Assembly (NCBI GenBank): GCA_004294385.1
Contig: REAP01000009.1
Span: 1-64,000, forward strand
Source: Oscillatoriales cyanobacterium
GTDB taxonomy: Bacteria; Cyanobacteriota; Cyanobacteriia; Cyanobacteriales; Microcoleaceae
Direction of reading: 5' to 3'
DNA length: 64,000 bases
A model generated the notes under the pieces. It was not told where the DNA came from and made no database searches. It saw only the letters and a program-made list of their open reading frames with translations. The translations under genes and the position numbers were made by a program. Shown here in pieces: positions 27,798 to 36,328 of the stretch; the stretch's first letter is position 1; every line of letters begins with the position of its first letter.

Positions 27798-28652
27798 ATG
27801 AGTCAAGACATGAAGCGGGAATTTGCCGATCGCCAAGAATTAATAGCCTACGTGGGCGAACAGTTCCCCGAAGCCGAGGCTAGAGACAGTCACGTATCCC
27901 CCACCCTAGGCGGGCGCAAAGCAGCCGAAACAGCTCTAAAACAAGTCGATCCTGCCAAGTATGCCTCAACCCGCAACTTCCTCAACGGCGCAGTAACTCG
28001 CTTGTCGCCCTATTTACGTTACGGCGTTTTGAGCCTTGCAGAAGTCCGGGATGTCGTGCTCGCGAAGGTGCTACACCAAGAAGATGCGGTAAAACTTGTC
28101 AACGAGTTGGGTTGGCGAGATTATTGGCAACGACTTTATGCAGAATTGGGAAACGGGATTTGGCAAGACCAGGAACCATACAAAACTGGCTACACTGCTT
28201 CACAATACAGCGAAACTATGCCCGAAGATATTGTCGAGGGCACGACTGGTTTAGTTTGCATCGACAGTTTCAGTCGCGAGTTGCAGGAAACTGGTTACTT
28301 GCACAATCATCAGCGGATGTGGATGGCCGCTTATCTTGTACACTGGCGCAAAGTGCGTTGGCAAGTCGGAGCTCGCTGGTTTTTGGCACATTTGCTAGAT
28401 GGAGATCCGGCGAGTAATAATCTTTCTTGGCAATGGGTAGCGAGCACTTTTAGTCACAAGGCTTACTTTTTTAATCGGGAGAATTTAGAACGTTATACTA
28501 AGGCTGTTTATTGTCGAGACTGTGCTCTTTACGGACAATGCGATTTTGAGGGAAGTTACGAATATTTGGAAGCGAAGTTGTTTCCTTTGGGAGAAAAGGT
28601 CGATCGCAGCGGCGGTTCCAAGAGTTGGGCTCGTCCGAAAAAAAGTCGTTAA
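27798..28652 (+). CDS. Photolyase/cryptochrome-like FAD-binding domain protein
   Basis: A 284-residue protein equal to the helical FAD-binding half of a DNA photolyase or cryptochrome. Landmarks are TRLSPYLRYGVLSLAEVRDVV, VNELGWRDYWQRLY, a substrate/FAD segment CIDSFSRELQETGYLHNHQRMW (Asn-x-x-Arg region) and HLLDGDPASNNLSWQWVAST. The N-terminal alpha/beta antenna domain is absent; only 50 residues precede the FAD domain. The C-terminus has CRDCALYGQCDF, three closely spaced Cys that could hold metal. The next gene on the same strand encodes a protein resembling the missing alpha/beta domain, so the two may form one split enzyme. Confidence 0.88.
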   Translation: MSQDMKREFADRQELIAYVGEQFPEAEARDSHVSPTLGGRKAAETALKQVDPAKYASTRNFLNGAVTRLSPYLRYGVLSLAEVRDVVLAKVLHQEDAVKLVNELGWRDYWQRLYAELGNGIWQDQEPYKTGYTASQYSETMPEDIVEGTTGLVCIDSFSRELQETGYLHNHQRMWMAAYLVHWRKVRWQVGARWFLAHLLDGDPASNNLSWQWVASTFSHKAYFFNRENLERYTKAVYCRDCALYGQCDFEGSYEYLEAKLFPLGEKVDRSGGSKSWARPKKSR

Positions 28653-28826
28653 TTAGTCAGTAGTCAGTAGTCATTAGTCATTAGTCATTGGTTATTAGTT
28701 ATTAGTTATACCGGTCACTGAGCGAAGTCGAAGTGTTCAATTCCCAATTCCCAATGCCCAATTCCCAATGCCCAATTCCCAATTCCCAATGCCCAATTCC
28801 CAATGCCCAATTCCCCATTCCCTAAT
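28653..28826. repeat. Repeat tract between the two photolyase-like genes
   Basis: AGTCAGTAGTCATTAGTC units, then TTGGTTATTAGTTATTAG, a CACTGAGCGAAGTCGAAGTG hairpin arm (28715-28735) and a C-rich CCCAATT/CCCAATG heptamer array (28737-28817) reach the next start codon. Confidence 0.85.
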
Positions 28827-29240
28827 ATGCAAAATCCAATTATTTGGCTACATGGCGACTGTCTGAGTCCTGAAAGCCCTGCTTTCCAACTGCACCCCGA
28901 AGCTAAGGCGATTTGGGTTTGGGATGATGCGCTAATAGATGAATGGCAGTTAAGTCTCAAACGAATGGTGTTTATTTACGAATGTTTGCTGGAGTTGCCA
29001 GTCGTGATTCGGCGTGGCGATGTGGCTACGGAAGTTATTGCTTTTGCTAAAGAATCCGGGGCAAATCAAGTGGTGACAGCAGAAAGTCCGAGTCCTCGGT
29101 TTCAGGATATTTGTCGGGAAATTACGCGATCGCACCCAGTAGAGATTTTGCCCCCAGAACCCTTTGTGCGCTACGATGGTTACATTGATTTGAAGCGTTT
29201 TTCGCGCTACTGGCGTGTTGCGGAAAAACACGTTTTTTAA
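28827..29240 (+). CDS. Photolyase N-terminal alpha/beta-like domain protein
   Basis: A 137-residue protein starting [20 protein letters not shown], a pattern like the opening strand of photolyases (WLRGDLRLSDNPAL-type). It continues with [10 protein letters not shown], an [19 protein letters not shown] segment that mirrors the photolyase 'L.V..GD....L..LA' stretch, [15 protein letters not shown] and a closing [13 protein letters not shown]. The upstream extension to 28803 is encoded by heptamer repeats, so the ATG at 28827 is preferred. With the preceding FAD-domain gene it would reconstitute a two-domain photolyase/cryptochrome. Chromophore binding cannot be confirmed from sequence. Confidence 0.75.
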   Translation: MQNPIIWLHGDCLSPESPAFQLHPEAKAIWVWDDALIDEWQLSLKRMVFIYECLLELPVVIRRGDVATEVIAFAKESGANQVVTAESPSPRFQDICREITRSHPVEILPPEPFVRYDGYIDLKRFSRYWRVAEKHVF

Positions 29241-29327
29241 TGGAATTGGGCATGGGGAATTGGGCATGGGGAATTGGGAATTGGGCATTGGGCATTGGGC
29301 ATCGGGCATGGGGCATTGGGCATTGGA
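29241..29327. repeat. G-rich heptamer array
   Basis: GGGCATG, GGGAATT and GGGCATT heptamers follow the alpha/beta-domain gene. With the C-rich array at 28737-28817 it flanks that gene as an inverted pair. Confidence 0.9.
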
Positions 29328-29485
29328 CACTTCGACTACGCTCTGTTACCGTATAGGCTTGGCGACTGTTGTAACAAATAACAAATAACAAATAACCAAT
29401 AACCAATAACCAATAACCAGTAACCAATAACCCTTCGACTACGCTCAGGGTACCGGAAACGACTAATGACTAATGACTAATGACT
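29328..29485. repeat. Short-repeat cluster
   Basis: CACTTCGACTACGCTCTGTTACC, an AACAAATAACAAATAACC tract, CCCTTCGACTACGCTCAGGG and ACTAATGACTAATGAC units fill the gap between convergent genes. Confidence 0.7.
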
Positions 29486-29492
29486 TCTTAGA

Positions 29493-30032
29493 TCAATTTC
29501 CTTTTAAACGTTGCAAAAGCAATTGAAATCTAGATTGAGCCAAATCAGGATTTTCCAAAAGTTGGGAGATGGGGTGTTCATCATCTGGTTGTTGATATAC
29601 TAAATCATCGGTATCTTCACCGAAACGCTTCACAGTACCACGTAATCTTGATGACAAAAATTTGGTAATCGCCCGATAGAACCGCAGAGAGAACAGCACA
29701 TCTTGTTCCAATTTTTCGGTTAGCAAACGCCTAGAGATTGACAGGATCACGCACTCTTCAATGGCTGTGACGCTAGCTGAAGGAAGCCTCCCGTCTATGA
29801 AAGACATTTCGCCCAATACTTCCCCGGAAATAATTGTCCCAATTTGTTTATTGCCCAAAGCTGACACAAATACGCTCAAAGTGCCATCTAGCACTATGTA
29901 GAGTGCATCTAAAGGTTGACCTTCAGCGATCAGTGTGGTGCCGGCCGGGAGTTGGGTGCGCTTGCCGTTGGCGACCATCCAGTCGATGTCGCGATCGCTC
30001 AATTCGCCTAATATAACTAAAACTTTGCTCAT
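29493..30032 (-). CDS. Cyclic-nucleotide-binding (Crp-like sensor) protein
   Basis: A 179-residue protein from the preferred ATG. Its core is a cNMP-binding beta barrel: LPAGTTLIAEGQPLDALYIVLDGTLSV, a phosphate-binding-cassette region GEVLGEMSFIDGRLPSASVTAIE, and the following helix ISRRLLTEKLEQDVLFSLRFY. The cassette has the Gly-Glu and Ser-Ala of cAMP-binding proteins but an ordinary Arg is not clearly placed (GRLPSASV). There is no DNA-binding winged helix, so it is a stand-alone sensor rather than Crp. The frame extends to a TTG at 30068, but the ATG at 30032 is better. An adenylate cyclase lies 6 kb away. Confidence 0.85.
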   Translation of the reverse strand: MSKVLVILGELSDRDIDWMVANGKRTQLPAGTTLIAEGQPLDALYIVLDGTLSVFVSALGNKQIGTIISGEVLGEMSFIDGRLPSASVTAIEECVILSISRRLLTEKLEQDVLFSLRFYRAITKFLSSRLRGTVKRFGEDTDDLVYQQPDDEHPISQLLENPDLAQSRFQLLLQRLKGN

Positions 30033-30330
30033 AAAAATTAGGTTGAGATTGGATAGTATATTAATCAATGGTCTAATGCGGATGCTACCAAAACAGTGGT
30101 CAACCCTGGCTTAATATTGGAGAACGGCTGGTGTGAGCCAAGTTGCCAGATTTCTCCCTGTGGCGGTCAGTGCTGTTACCCCAACTACAAGATTGTATCT
30201 TGCAGTTGACTTTTTAACGGTTAAGTGGCAACCCAGGAACAAGACAACTCATATTTTTGTCAAGTGTAGACAAAGCTCTCGACAATAGCTCTGATACACT
30301 CTATAACAAACCATTGATTGAGGAGAATTT

Positions 30331-31425
30331 GTGAATAATCTATTTTCTAAGTCTACTTTCGCTTTAGTAAATCTTGTAGCCTTGGCTGTTTGTTGCAGCG
30401 CCCTGTCTGTGAAAGCGGAAACTGGTAACTTGCTAGATGCAGTTACAACCGCCAGTTTGCCCTCTGAGGCTACTCCTGCACTTTCCGAGCCTGCTGTAAC
30501 AAAACCGGCTCAAGCCAATGCAGAAACAACTGCTAATACACAAATTGATTCTATAAGTGCCATAGAACTAGATGCCGCAGTCCAATCTGGGTTAGCAGTC
30601 GCAAAGCCCGCAGCTTCGCAACCAGCCACCAACTTGCAAGCATCTGCTGTCGCACCAGAAAAGTCTGATGTCGCAAATTCGGCAATTGTTGCAACTGAAA
30701 ATACATCAATTGCTGGTGAGACTAAAAAATCCGAAACAGCAACTACCATTGCTGATGGTAGCGTAAAAGTGCAGCCAAGTGTGGAAATTGCTACCGATGT
30801 TGCCCGCGATAACTCCGAACTGACAGCAGCCAATGTTGAAAAAGAAGTTAAGACAGCACAAGAAGTGTTGAGCAATCCTGTCAGCACTTCAGCATCAGCC
30901 TTGACAAAGGAACCGACAACTGCTGAAAAGTCTGAAATTTCCTCAGCCCCAACTCAAAAAGTGGCTCAAGACAATAAAGTCAGACCCGGACGCTCCACCC
31001 GTTCTGGCCCCAGCTACATCGGGATTGGCGGTAATCTCGGTTTTGGCGGAGATACGGCCTTGGGCGACAGCTCATTTGCGATTATCAGCAAAATTGGTTT
31101 GACGAGCAATTTCTCGGTGAGACCGACTGTTTTGTTCCGCGATAACGTAACTGTTTTGATTCCCGTTACCTACGATTTTGTATCTCAAAATGCAGTGGAA
31201 GTCAGCGATGATTTTGTGATTACGGCTGCTCCTTATGCGGGTGCTGGCGTGGCATTTTCTACGGGAGACGATAGCCATTTTGGATTCCTGATTTCGGGTG
31301 GTGTAGATGTACCACTGTCGAGCAATTTTACAGCTACAGCGGGCCTGAATATTGGTTTTCTGGACGGTGCTGAAGTGGGACTGTTACTCGGTGTTGGTTA
31401 TACATTCCCGAATATTGTCAGATAG
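30331..31425 (+). CDS. Exported protein with outer-membrane beta-barrel-like C-terminus
   Basis: A 364-residue protein with a GTG start behind GAGGAG. The signal peptide ends near residue 30 (LVALAVCCSALSVKAE). Residues 35-215 are a low-complexity, Ala/Ser/Thr/Glu-rich linker. The last 135 residues (from GPSYIGIGGNLGFGGD) alternate polar and hydrophobic positions, with repeated Gly-aromatic turns, and the final strand GLLLGVGYTFPNIVR is near the C-terminus. It is like small eight-stranded outer membrane barrels. It could tether the envelope through the long linker. Function not known. A strong terminator follows at 31464-31497. Confidence 0.8.
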   Translation: MNNLFSKSTFALVNLVALAVCCSALSVKAETGNLLDAVTTASLPSEATPALSEPAVTKPAQANAETTANTQIDSISAIELDAAVQSGLAVAKPAASQPATNLQASAVAPEKSDVANSAIVATENTSIAGETKKSETATTIADGSVKVQPSVEIATDVARDNSELTAANVEKEVKTAQEVLSNPVSTSASALTKEPTTAEKSEISSAPTQKVAQDNKVRPGRSTRSGPSYIGIGGNLGFGGDTALGDSSFAIISKIGLTSNFSVRPTVLFRDNVTVLIPVTYDFVSQNAVEVSDDFVITAAPYAGAGVAFSTGDDSHFGFLISGGVDVPLSSNFTATAGLNIGFLDGAEVGLLLGVGYTFPNIVR

Positions 31426-31463
31426 TTTTGCTGTTTGAGCAAATCGATGACCAGTAAATAGGT

Positions 31464-31497
31464 GGTTGGCTGTAAGATTGCAGCCAACCTTTTTTTT
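31464..31497 (+). terminator. Rho-independent terminator
   Basis: GGTTGGCTG and CAGCCAACC form a perfect 9-bp stem around eight bases and are followed by eight T, 38 bases after the stop codon of the barrel-like gene. Confidence 0.93.
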
Positions 31498-31500
31498 GAC

Positions 31501-31942
31501 CTGGACATTTCGACTACGCTCAATGAACCGTGTTGCTCAATGACTTTATTGCTCACGCTCGCGTAGTCGAAGTGTCTAAATCTAATAACTTGGACATTTC
31601 GACTTCGCTCAATGAACCGTGTTGCTCAATGAACCGTTTTGCTCAATGACTTTATTGCTCATTGAGCGTAGTCGAAGTGTCTAAATCTAATGACTCGGAG
31701 ATTTCGACTTCGCTCAATGAACCGTGTTGCTCAATAAACCGTGTTGCTCAATGACTTTATTGCTCACGCTCGCGTAGTCGAAGTGTCTAAATCTAATAAC
31801 TTGGACATTTCGACTACGCTCAATGAACCGTTTTGCTCAATGAGCGCAGTTGTTCACGCTCGCGCAGTTGTTCACGCTCGCGTAGTCGAAGTGTCTAAAT
31901 CTATTGACTCGGAGATTTCGACTACGCTCAATGACCGAAGCA
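31501..31942. repeat. Tandem array of CTTCGACTACGCTCAATG hairpin units
   Basis: Four complete units of about 89-112 bp and a fifth partial one. Each runs from ATTTCGACTACGCTCAATG through one to three GTTGCTCAATGA copies to GAGCGTAGTCGAAGTGTC and then TAAATCTAATAACTTGG. Arms of each unit are complementary, so each can form a hairpin. The reading frame at 31741-31962 is produced by the repeats and is not treated as a gene. Confidence 0.9.
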
Positions 31943-32007
31943 CATTAGCAACTGCTATATAATGATGATTGGGTCTGCACTTTTGAACAAATCAACCCCA
32001 AAAAACC

Positions 32008-32283
32008 ATGACTAAAACAGAAATCTTAGCAGCACTCAAAAATCTGACACCAGAAGAACGCCTGGAAATCATCGAAACAGCCTCGCGGATGATGCGGGAA
32101 GAAATAGAAGAGAAGGTTCAGCGCAAAGCTGAGAGAAAGCTGAGACTTCGAGCCGCAGCAGAAGCAGCAGTCCCCTTGTATGAACCAGGAGGGCCACTTC
32201 ATGATTTGTGGTCGCCCGATAGCGAACCGTATTTTGAGTCTGAGGAAGAATACCTGAACGCAGGGGTAAAAATTCATGCTTAA
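32008..32283 (+). CDS. Putative antitoxin partner of a MazF/PemK toxin
   Basis: A 91-residue, strongly charged protein (LKNLTPEERLEIIETASRMM then REEIEEKVQRKAERKLRLRAA). It ends in an acidic, Pro-containing tail that could wrap around a toxin, as MazE-type antitoxins do. It overlaps the MazF-like gene by 8 bp. It is not clearly a member of the MazE fold; a helical N-terminal dimerisation part is inferred. The identification is by gene order. Confidence 0.75.
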   Translation: MTKTEILAALKNLTPEERLEIIETASRMMREEIEEKVQRKAERKLRLRAAAEAAVPLYEPGGPLHDLWSPDSEPYFESEEEYLNAGVKIHA

Positions 32284-32617
32284 GGGGGAAATTTGGCTCG
32301 CCAGACTCAATCCAACAGTGGGAGATGAAATCGGCAAAACTAGACCTGTTGTGGTAGTCAGCGATAATGAAGTGGGAATGTTGCGGCTCAAAGTAATTGT
32401 TCCTATTACATCCTGGAACGATCTTTTTTCGCCGCTTGATTGGATGGTACAGGTCGAACCAACAGCAGAAAATGGCTTGGCTAAACTCTCCGCCGCCGAC
32501 ACTTTTCAAGTCCGTTCTGTCTCGCAACAAAGATTTGTCCGACAACTCGGAGTTCTCTCCGATACAATTATGGCAGAGATTTCCGAAGCACTGGAAATTG
32601 TTCTGGATCTGGATTGA
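32276..32617 (+). CDS. MazF/PemK-family mRNA interferase toxin
   Basis: A 113-residue protein with the family's KGEIWLARLNPTVGDEIGKTRPVVVVS opening (split over two strands), the LKVIVPITSW strand and a TFQVRSVSQQRFVR segment with the conserved Arg. MazF enzymes cut single-stranded mRNA at short sites and stop growth when unneutralised. Length is right. Coupled to the antitoxin upstream by an 8-bp overlap. The cutting sequence cannot be predicted. Confidence 0.93.
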   Translation: MLKGEIWLARLNPTVGDEIGKTRPVVVVSDNEVGMLRLKVIVPITSWNDLFSPLDWMVQVEPTAENGLAKLSAADTFQVRSVSQQRFVRQLGVLSDTIMAEISEALEIVLDLD

Positions 32618-32685
32618 ATAACTAGCCAACAGTGTACAAATAGTGTTATTTATAAATAAATAGATTGTATGGCGCGATGGCCTAA

Positions 32686-35600
32686 ATGATTCCTATACAA
32701 CTGACACTCAAAAATTTTCTTAGCTATCGCGAAGCTGCTTTAGACTTTCGCGGCTTGCACACCGCTTGCATTTGCGGGCCTAATGGTGCTGGCAAATCTT
32801 CGCTCTTAGAGGCCATAACTTGGGCTGTTTGGGGCTGTTGTCGCAGCGATTCGGAAGATGAGATTATCCATATGGGCGAAATTGATGTCCGTGTTGATTT
32901 CACTTTTGCGACGGGCGGCCAAATTTATCGGGTGATTCGCAATCGCCGTCGGGGACAATCGGGGAGTTTGGAATTTCAAGTAGCAACAAACCCCCCCTTC
33001 CCCCCCCTTAGTAAGGGGGGGCCTGAAGAAGTGAATTCTTCCCTTGGTAAGGGAACGCAAGAAGAAGTGAATTCTTCTCCCCCCCTTGGTAAGGGAACGC
33101 AAGAAGAAGTAAATTCTTCTCCCCCCCTTACTAAGGGGGGGCTGGGGGGGGTGAATTTTCGGACGCTGACTGACAAGGGTTTGAGAGCGACTCAGCAAAA
33201 AATTCTCGAACATATTAAACTTGATTATGATACTTTTATCAACTCGGCGTATTTGCGACAAGGACGAGCTGATGAGTTTATGCTCAAAAAGCCGATCGAA
33301 CGTAAGCAAGTTTTAGCCAATTTACTCAAGCTGGATCAGTACGATACTTTATCCGAACAAGCCAAGGATCAGTCGAAACAGTTTAAAGCTCAAGTCGAGG
33401 TGCTCAAACATAGTTTACAAACAACACAAGAGCAATTGCAACAAAAAGATGCGATCGCCACGGAGCAATCCCAATTGCAGCAAGCAACGACACAGCTTCA
33501 ACAGCAACAGCAAATTGATACAGCACAGTTACAACAACTGCAACTCCAGCACCAAAATCGCCAAACTTGGCAAACACTCCTCGCCAGCCACCAGCAGCAA
33601 CATACCAATATTTCTCAAGAATGTCGCCGCTTGCAGCAAGAACTAATCGCAGCCAAACAGCAACAAAACGAGCTACAAGCTCTGCTGACACAAGAAAATG
33701 AAATAACAACAGGAATTACTTATTTCCAGAACTTGCAAGCCACAGAAGAGACTCTGGCTGGTAAATTTAAGGCTCACCAACAAGCTCAGAATCAGCGATC
33801 GCAATTGCAAGAACAGCAGCGCCAAGAATTGAGTCTTTTGCAAGGCAAAATTCAGCAATTGCAAGCTCAATTAGATGCCTTGGAACAGGATGAGAAAGAG
33901 GTTTTACAAGTTCTGAAACAGCAGCCGGAGGTGGAAAAAGGACTGGTACAATTGCAAGCAGTCCGATCGCAACTGAACCAATTAGAGCAACTGCAACTAC
34001 AGGTTTCGCCCCTACTCCAACAGCAACAGCAGACGCAAACTCAGCTCGATCGCGCCCACGCTGGTTTAACCGCCAGATTGCAGGAAATTAATCGACAGTT
34101 ACAAGTTCAGCAACACCAGCGACAGCCTCAATTACAACAGGAAATCTCGGCAATTGCTAGTCAGATTTTGCAGTTAGATAACAAGCGAGTCTACCAGCAG
34201 CGAGTCCGCGAAAAAGGTCGAGAAAGACACAACTTTCTGGAAAACCTGCAAACCAAAAGCCGCGACTATCAAACTAGGTTGACTGAAATTGACCAAAAAC
34301 TGCAACTGTTACGGAAGGATGAAGCGGAAAAAAATGTAGAGGAAGCTGTAAGACTCGAAAGTCAAACCGTGAATTATGCCGAAAATGAGCAATCTAATTC
34401 CCATTTAATTGTGCGCGATGCCGATTTTGGAAATTGTCCTTTGTGCGATCGACCTTTAGACGAACACTACTGGAATTTGGTGGTCAAAAAACATCACAGC
34501 CAACAGCAGGAAATCTGGAACGAACTGTGGGTTGTGCGCGAACAGTTGGCCGTCTCCGAACGCGAAATACAAGTCCTCAGACATGAATTCCGCCAACTAG
34601 AAGCAGAATTAGCCCCTTACGAAGAATTGCGGGAACGGCGCAGTCATTTGCAGGCTCAATTGGATGCCCTCGGCAAAGATGAAAATCGCTTGCAAAGTAT
34701 GCGAAAAGATGCTGCGGAAATAGAGCGTTCTCTCCGTACTGGAGATTACGCATCCGATGAATATGCCCAACTCCAGGAAATAGAATTGCAACTGAAACAA
34801 CTCAATTATAGCGATCGCAATTACTCGCTAGTCCGTGGAGAGGAAAAGCGCTTGCGGTGGGTGGAAATTCAGCAATCCAAAATCAAAGATGCTCAACAGA
34901 AACTCAATAAAAATAACGCGCGCCGTCCCGAATTGCAAACTCAATTAGTCGGATTGCAGCAGCAGTTAGAACAACAGAAAAATAGTTCGGAAATACAGCA
35001 GCAAATTCTGTCTTTAGATAGATACATTGGCGAAGTTGGCTACAATTTGGAACAGCACGAACACGTCCGTAGCGAAATGCGCCGATCGCAATTTTGGATT
35101 GCTAGGGCCGAAAAACTGCGATCGGCAACTCAGCAACACCCGCAAGTGCAGCAGCGAGTTAATGAGATAGTCAGTTCGATTGCTGTACGCGATCGAGATT
35201 TGCAAGCTGTCAGCGCTCAACTTTCCGCCATGAGTAAGCAGTTGCAGGAAAATCCCGATCCCACGGCGCGCATAAGTGCGATCGAACAACAAATCAACCG
35301 CCGTCGCCAACAGCTAGACCAACATTTGGGAAGTCTCGGACGACTCGAACAACAACAGCAAAATCTGGAAGCATTACAAGTGCAGTCAATAGCTCAAAAG
35401 GAGCAAATGCAAGTTGCAAAACGCCAGCAGCGAGTTTATCAAGAGCTTGGTCAAGCCTTTGGCAAAAACGGTATTCAAGCTTTAATGATTGAAAATGTTT
35501 TGCCTCAACTCGAAGCCGAAACTAATCAAATATTATCCAGATTGAGCGCGAATCAATTGCACGTTCAATTTATCACTCAGCGGGCGGCTGCTTCTAAAAA

Positions 35601-35958
35601 AGCAACTAAATTGATTGACACTTTAGACATTTTAATCGCCGATGCCCGTGGCACTCGTCCCTACGAAACTTACTCCGGCGGGGAAGCTTTTCGGATTAAT
35701 TTTGCGATTCGATTAGCCCTGGCGAGACTCTTATCCCAGCGGGCGGGGACGGCTTTGCAAATGTTGATTATTGATGAGGGATTTGGGACTCAGGATGCGG
35801 AAGGATGCGATCGCCTGATTGCAGCAATTAATGCGATCGCCTCTGATTTCGCCTGCATTCTAACTGTCACCCATATGCCACACCTCAAAGAAGCTTTTCA
35901 AGCCAGAATAGAAGTTAATAAAACTGCTCGCGGTTCTTGTATCAGCTTGTCAGTTTAG
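32686..35958 (+). CDS. sbcC: SbcC/Rad50-like ATPase with repeat-derived insertion
   Basis: A 1090-residue SMC-like ATPase. Walker A is GPNGAGKSSLLEAITWAVWG near residue 32. A long coiled coil (about 230-960, very rich in Gln) contains a zinc hook CPLCDRPL near residue 583. The C-terminal part has the signature YSGGEAFRINFAIRLALAR and Walker B LQMLIIDEGFGTQD. With SbcD (absent here) it processes DNA ends and hairpins. An insertion at about residues 101-160 in the N-terminal ATPase lobe consists of repeats (NPPFPPLSKGG, EEVNSS, LGKGTQ) coded by the C-rich/G-rich intergenic repeat type. The usual conserved strands resume after it. Confidence 0.9.
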   Translation: MIPIQLTLKNFLSYREAALDFRGLHTACICGPNGAGKSSLLEAITWAVWGCCRSDSEDEIIHMGEIDVRVDFTFATGGQIYRVIRNRRRGQSGSLEFQVATNPPFPPLSKGGPEEVNSSLGKGTQEEVNSSPPLGKGTQEEVNSSPPLTKGGLGGVNFRTLTDKGLRATQQKILEHIKLDYDTFINSAYLRQGRADEFMLKKPIERKQVLANLLKLDQYDTLSEQAKDQSKQFKAQVEVLKHSLQTTQEQLQQKDAIATEQSQLQQATTQLQQQQQIDTAQLQQLQLQHQNRQTWQTLLASHQQQHTNISQECRRLQQELIAAKQQQNELQALLTQENEITTGITYFQNLQATEETLAGKFKAHQQAQNQRSQLQEQQRQELSLLQGKIQQLQAQLDALEQDEKEVLQVLKQQPEVEKGLVQLQAVRSQLNQLEQLQLQVSPLLQQQQQTQTQLDRAHAGLTARLQEINRQLQVQQHQRQPQLQQEISAIASQILQLDNKRVYQQRVREKGRERHNFLENLQTKSRDYQTRLTEIDQKLQLLRKDEAEKNVEEAVRLESQTVNYAENEQSNSHLIVRDADFGNCPLCDRPLDEHYWNLVVKKHHSQQQEIWNELWVVREQLAVSEREIQVLRHEFRQLEAELAPYEELRERRSHLQAQLDALGKDENRLQSMRKDAAEIERSLRTGDYASDEYAQLQEIELQLKQLNYSDRNYSLVRGEEKRLRWVEIQQSKIKDAQQKLNKNNARRPELQTQLVGLQQQLEQQKNSSEIQQQILSLDRYIGEVGYNLEQHEHVRSEMRRSQFWIARAEKLRSATQQHPQVQQRVNEIVSSIAVRDRDLQAVSAQLSAMSKQLQENPDPTARISAIEQQINRRRQQLDQHLGSLGRLEQQQQNLEALQVQSIAQKEQMQVAKRQQRVYQELGQAFGKNGIQALMIENVLPQLEAETNQILSRLSANQLHVQFITQRAAASKKATKLIDTLDILIADARGTRPYETYSGGEAFRINFAIRLALARLLSQRAGTALQMLIIDEGFGTQDAEGCDRLIAAINAIASDFACILTVTHMPHLKEAFQARIEVNKTARGSCISLSV
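32986..33165. repeat. CCCCCCTTAGTAAGGGGGG repeat cluster inside the SbcC-like gene
   Basis: Four related copies of a CCCC-CTTGGTAAGGG palindrome are separated by CAAGAAGAAGTGAATTCTTC units, all in frame. It adds about sixty residues to the protein. The same palindrome family is in the ABC exporter gene. Confidence 0.85.
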
Positions 35959-35966
35959 ATAAGGAA

Positions 35967-36058
35967 TAACGAACCACGAAGACGCGAAGGAAGAGAAGGA
36001 AAAACGGGATCTTCTTCCTTCTCTTCCTTCGCGTCCTTAGCGCCTTCGCGGTTCGTTT
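35967..36058. repeat. Long hairpin GAACCACGAAGACGCGAAGG
   Basis: AACGAACCACGAAGACGCGAAGGAAGAG is written here in pieces: an arm starting AACGAACCACGAAGACGCGA at 35967 and its counterpart ending CGCGGTTCGTT at 36057. The arms are complementary with small bulges. It lies just after the SbcC-like stop and may serve as its terminator or stability element. Confidence 0.75.
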
Positions 36059-36066
36059 AATCTGAG

Positions 36067-36180
36067 ATCTTGCACCATTCTCAACTAGCCTTTGATGGAC
36101 GGGCAGGATGCCCATCCCACAAGAAATTCATTCTTTGTGGAACAGGCATATTGCCTGTTGCTGACAATGGTGCAAGATGT
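36067..36180. repeat. Nested inverted repeat with GGGCAGGATGCCC element
   Basis: Outer arms ATCTTGCACCATT and AATGGTGCAAGAT enclose a copy of the GGGCAGGATGCCC / AACAGGCATATTGCC element (36098-36160). No gene is present between 35959 and 36328. Confidence 0.8.
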
Positions 36181-36328
36181 GAGTTTAATCTTACAACCTA
36201 GTTGGGGATTTGGATATTCTGTCGATCGGCTATCAGATTGTGGTAAAAAAATATAAGGGGAATTCTGCGGTGTATTTGCACACCAGGGCAGCGATCGGAA
36301 TTCTGGATTGAAATTTCGCGAAGCAATT

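Noticed and set aside
31501..31942. CRISPR array
   Set aside because: Repeats are irregular in length, spacers are themselves repeats and no cas gene is near.
31741..31962. Short frame across the hairpin array
   Set aside because: It is coded entirely by tandem intergenic repeats.
32686..35958. A new defence ATPase with MazEF
   Set aside because: Walker, zinc hook and signature motifs match SbcC; the toxin pair is a separate unit with its own coupling.
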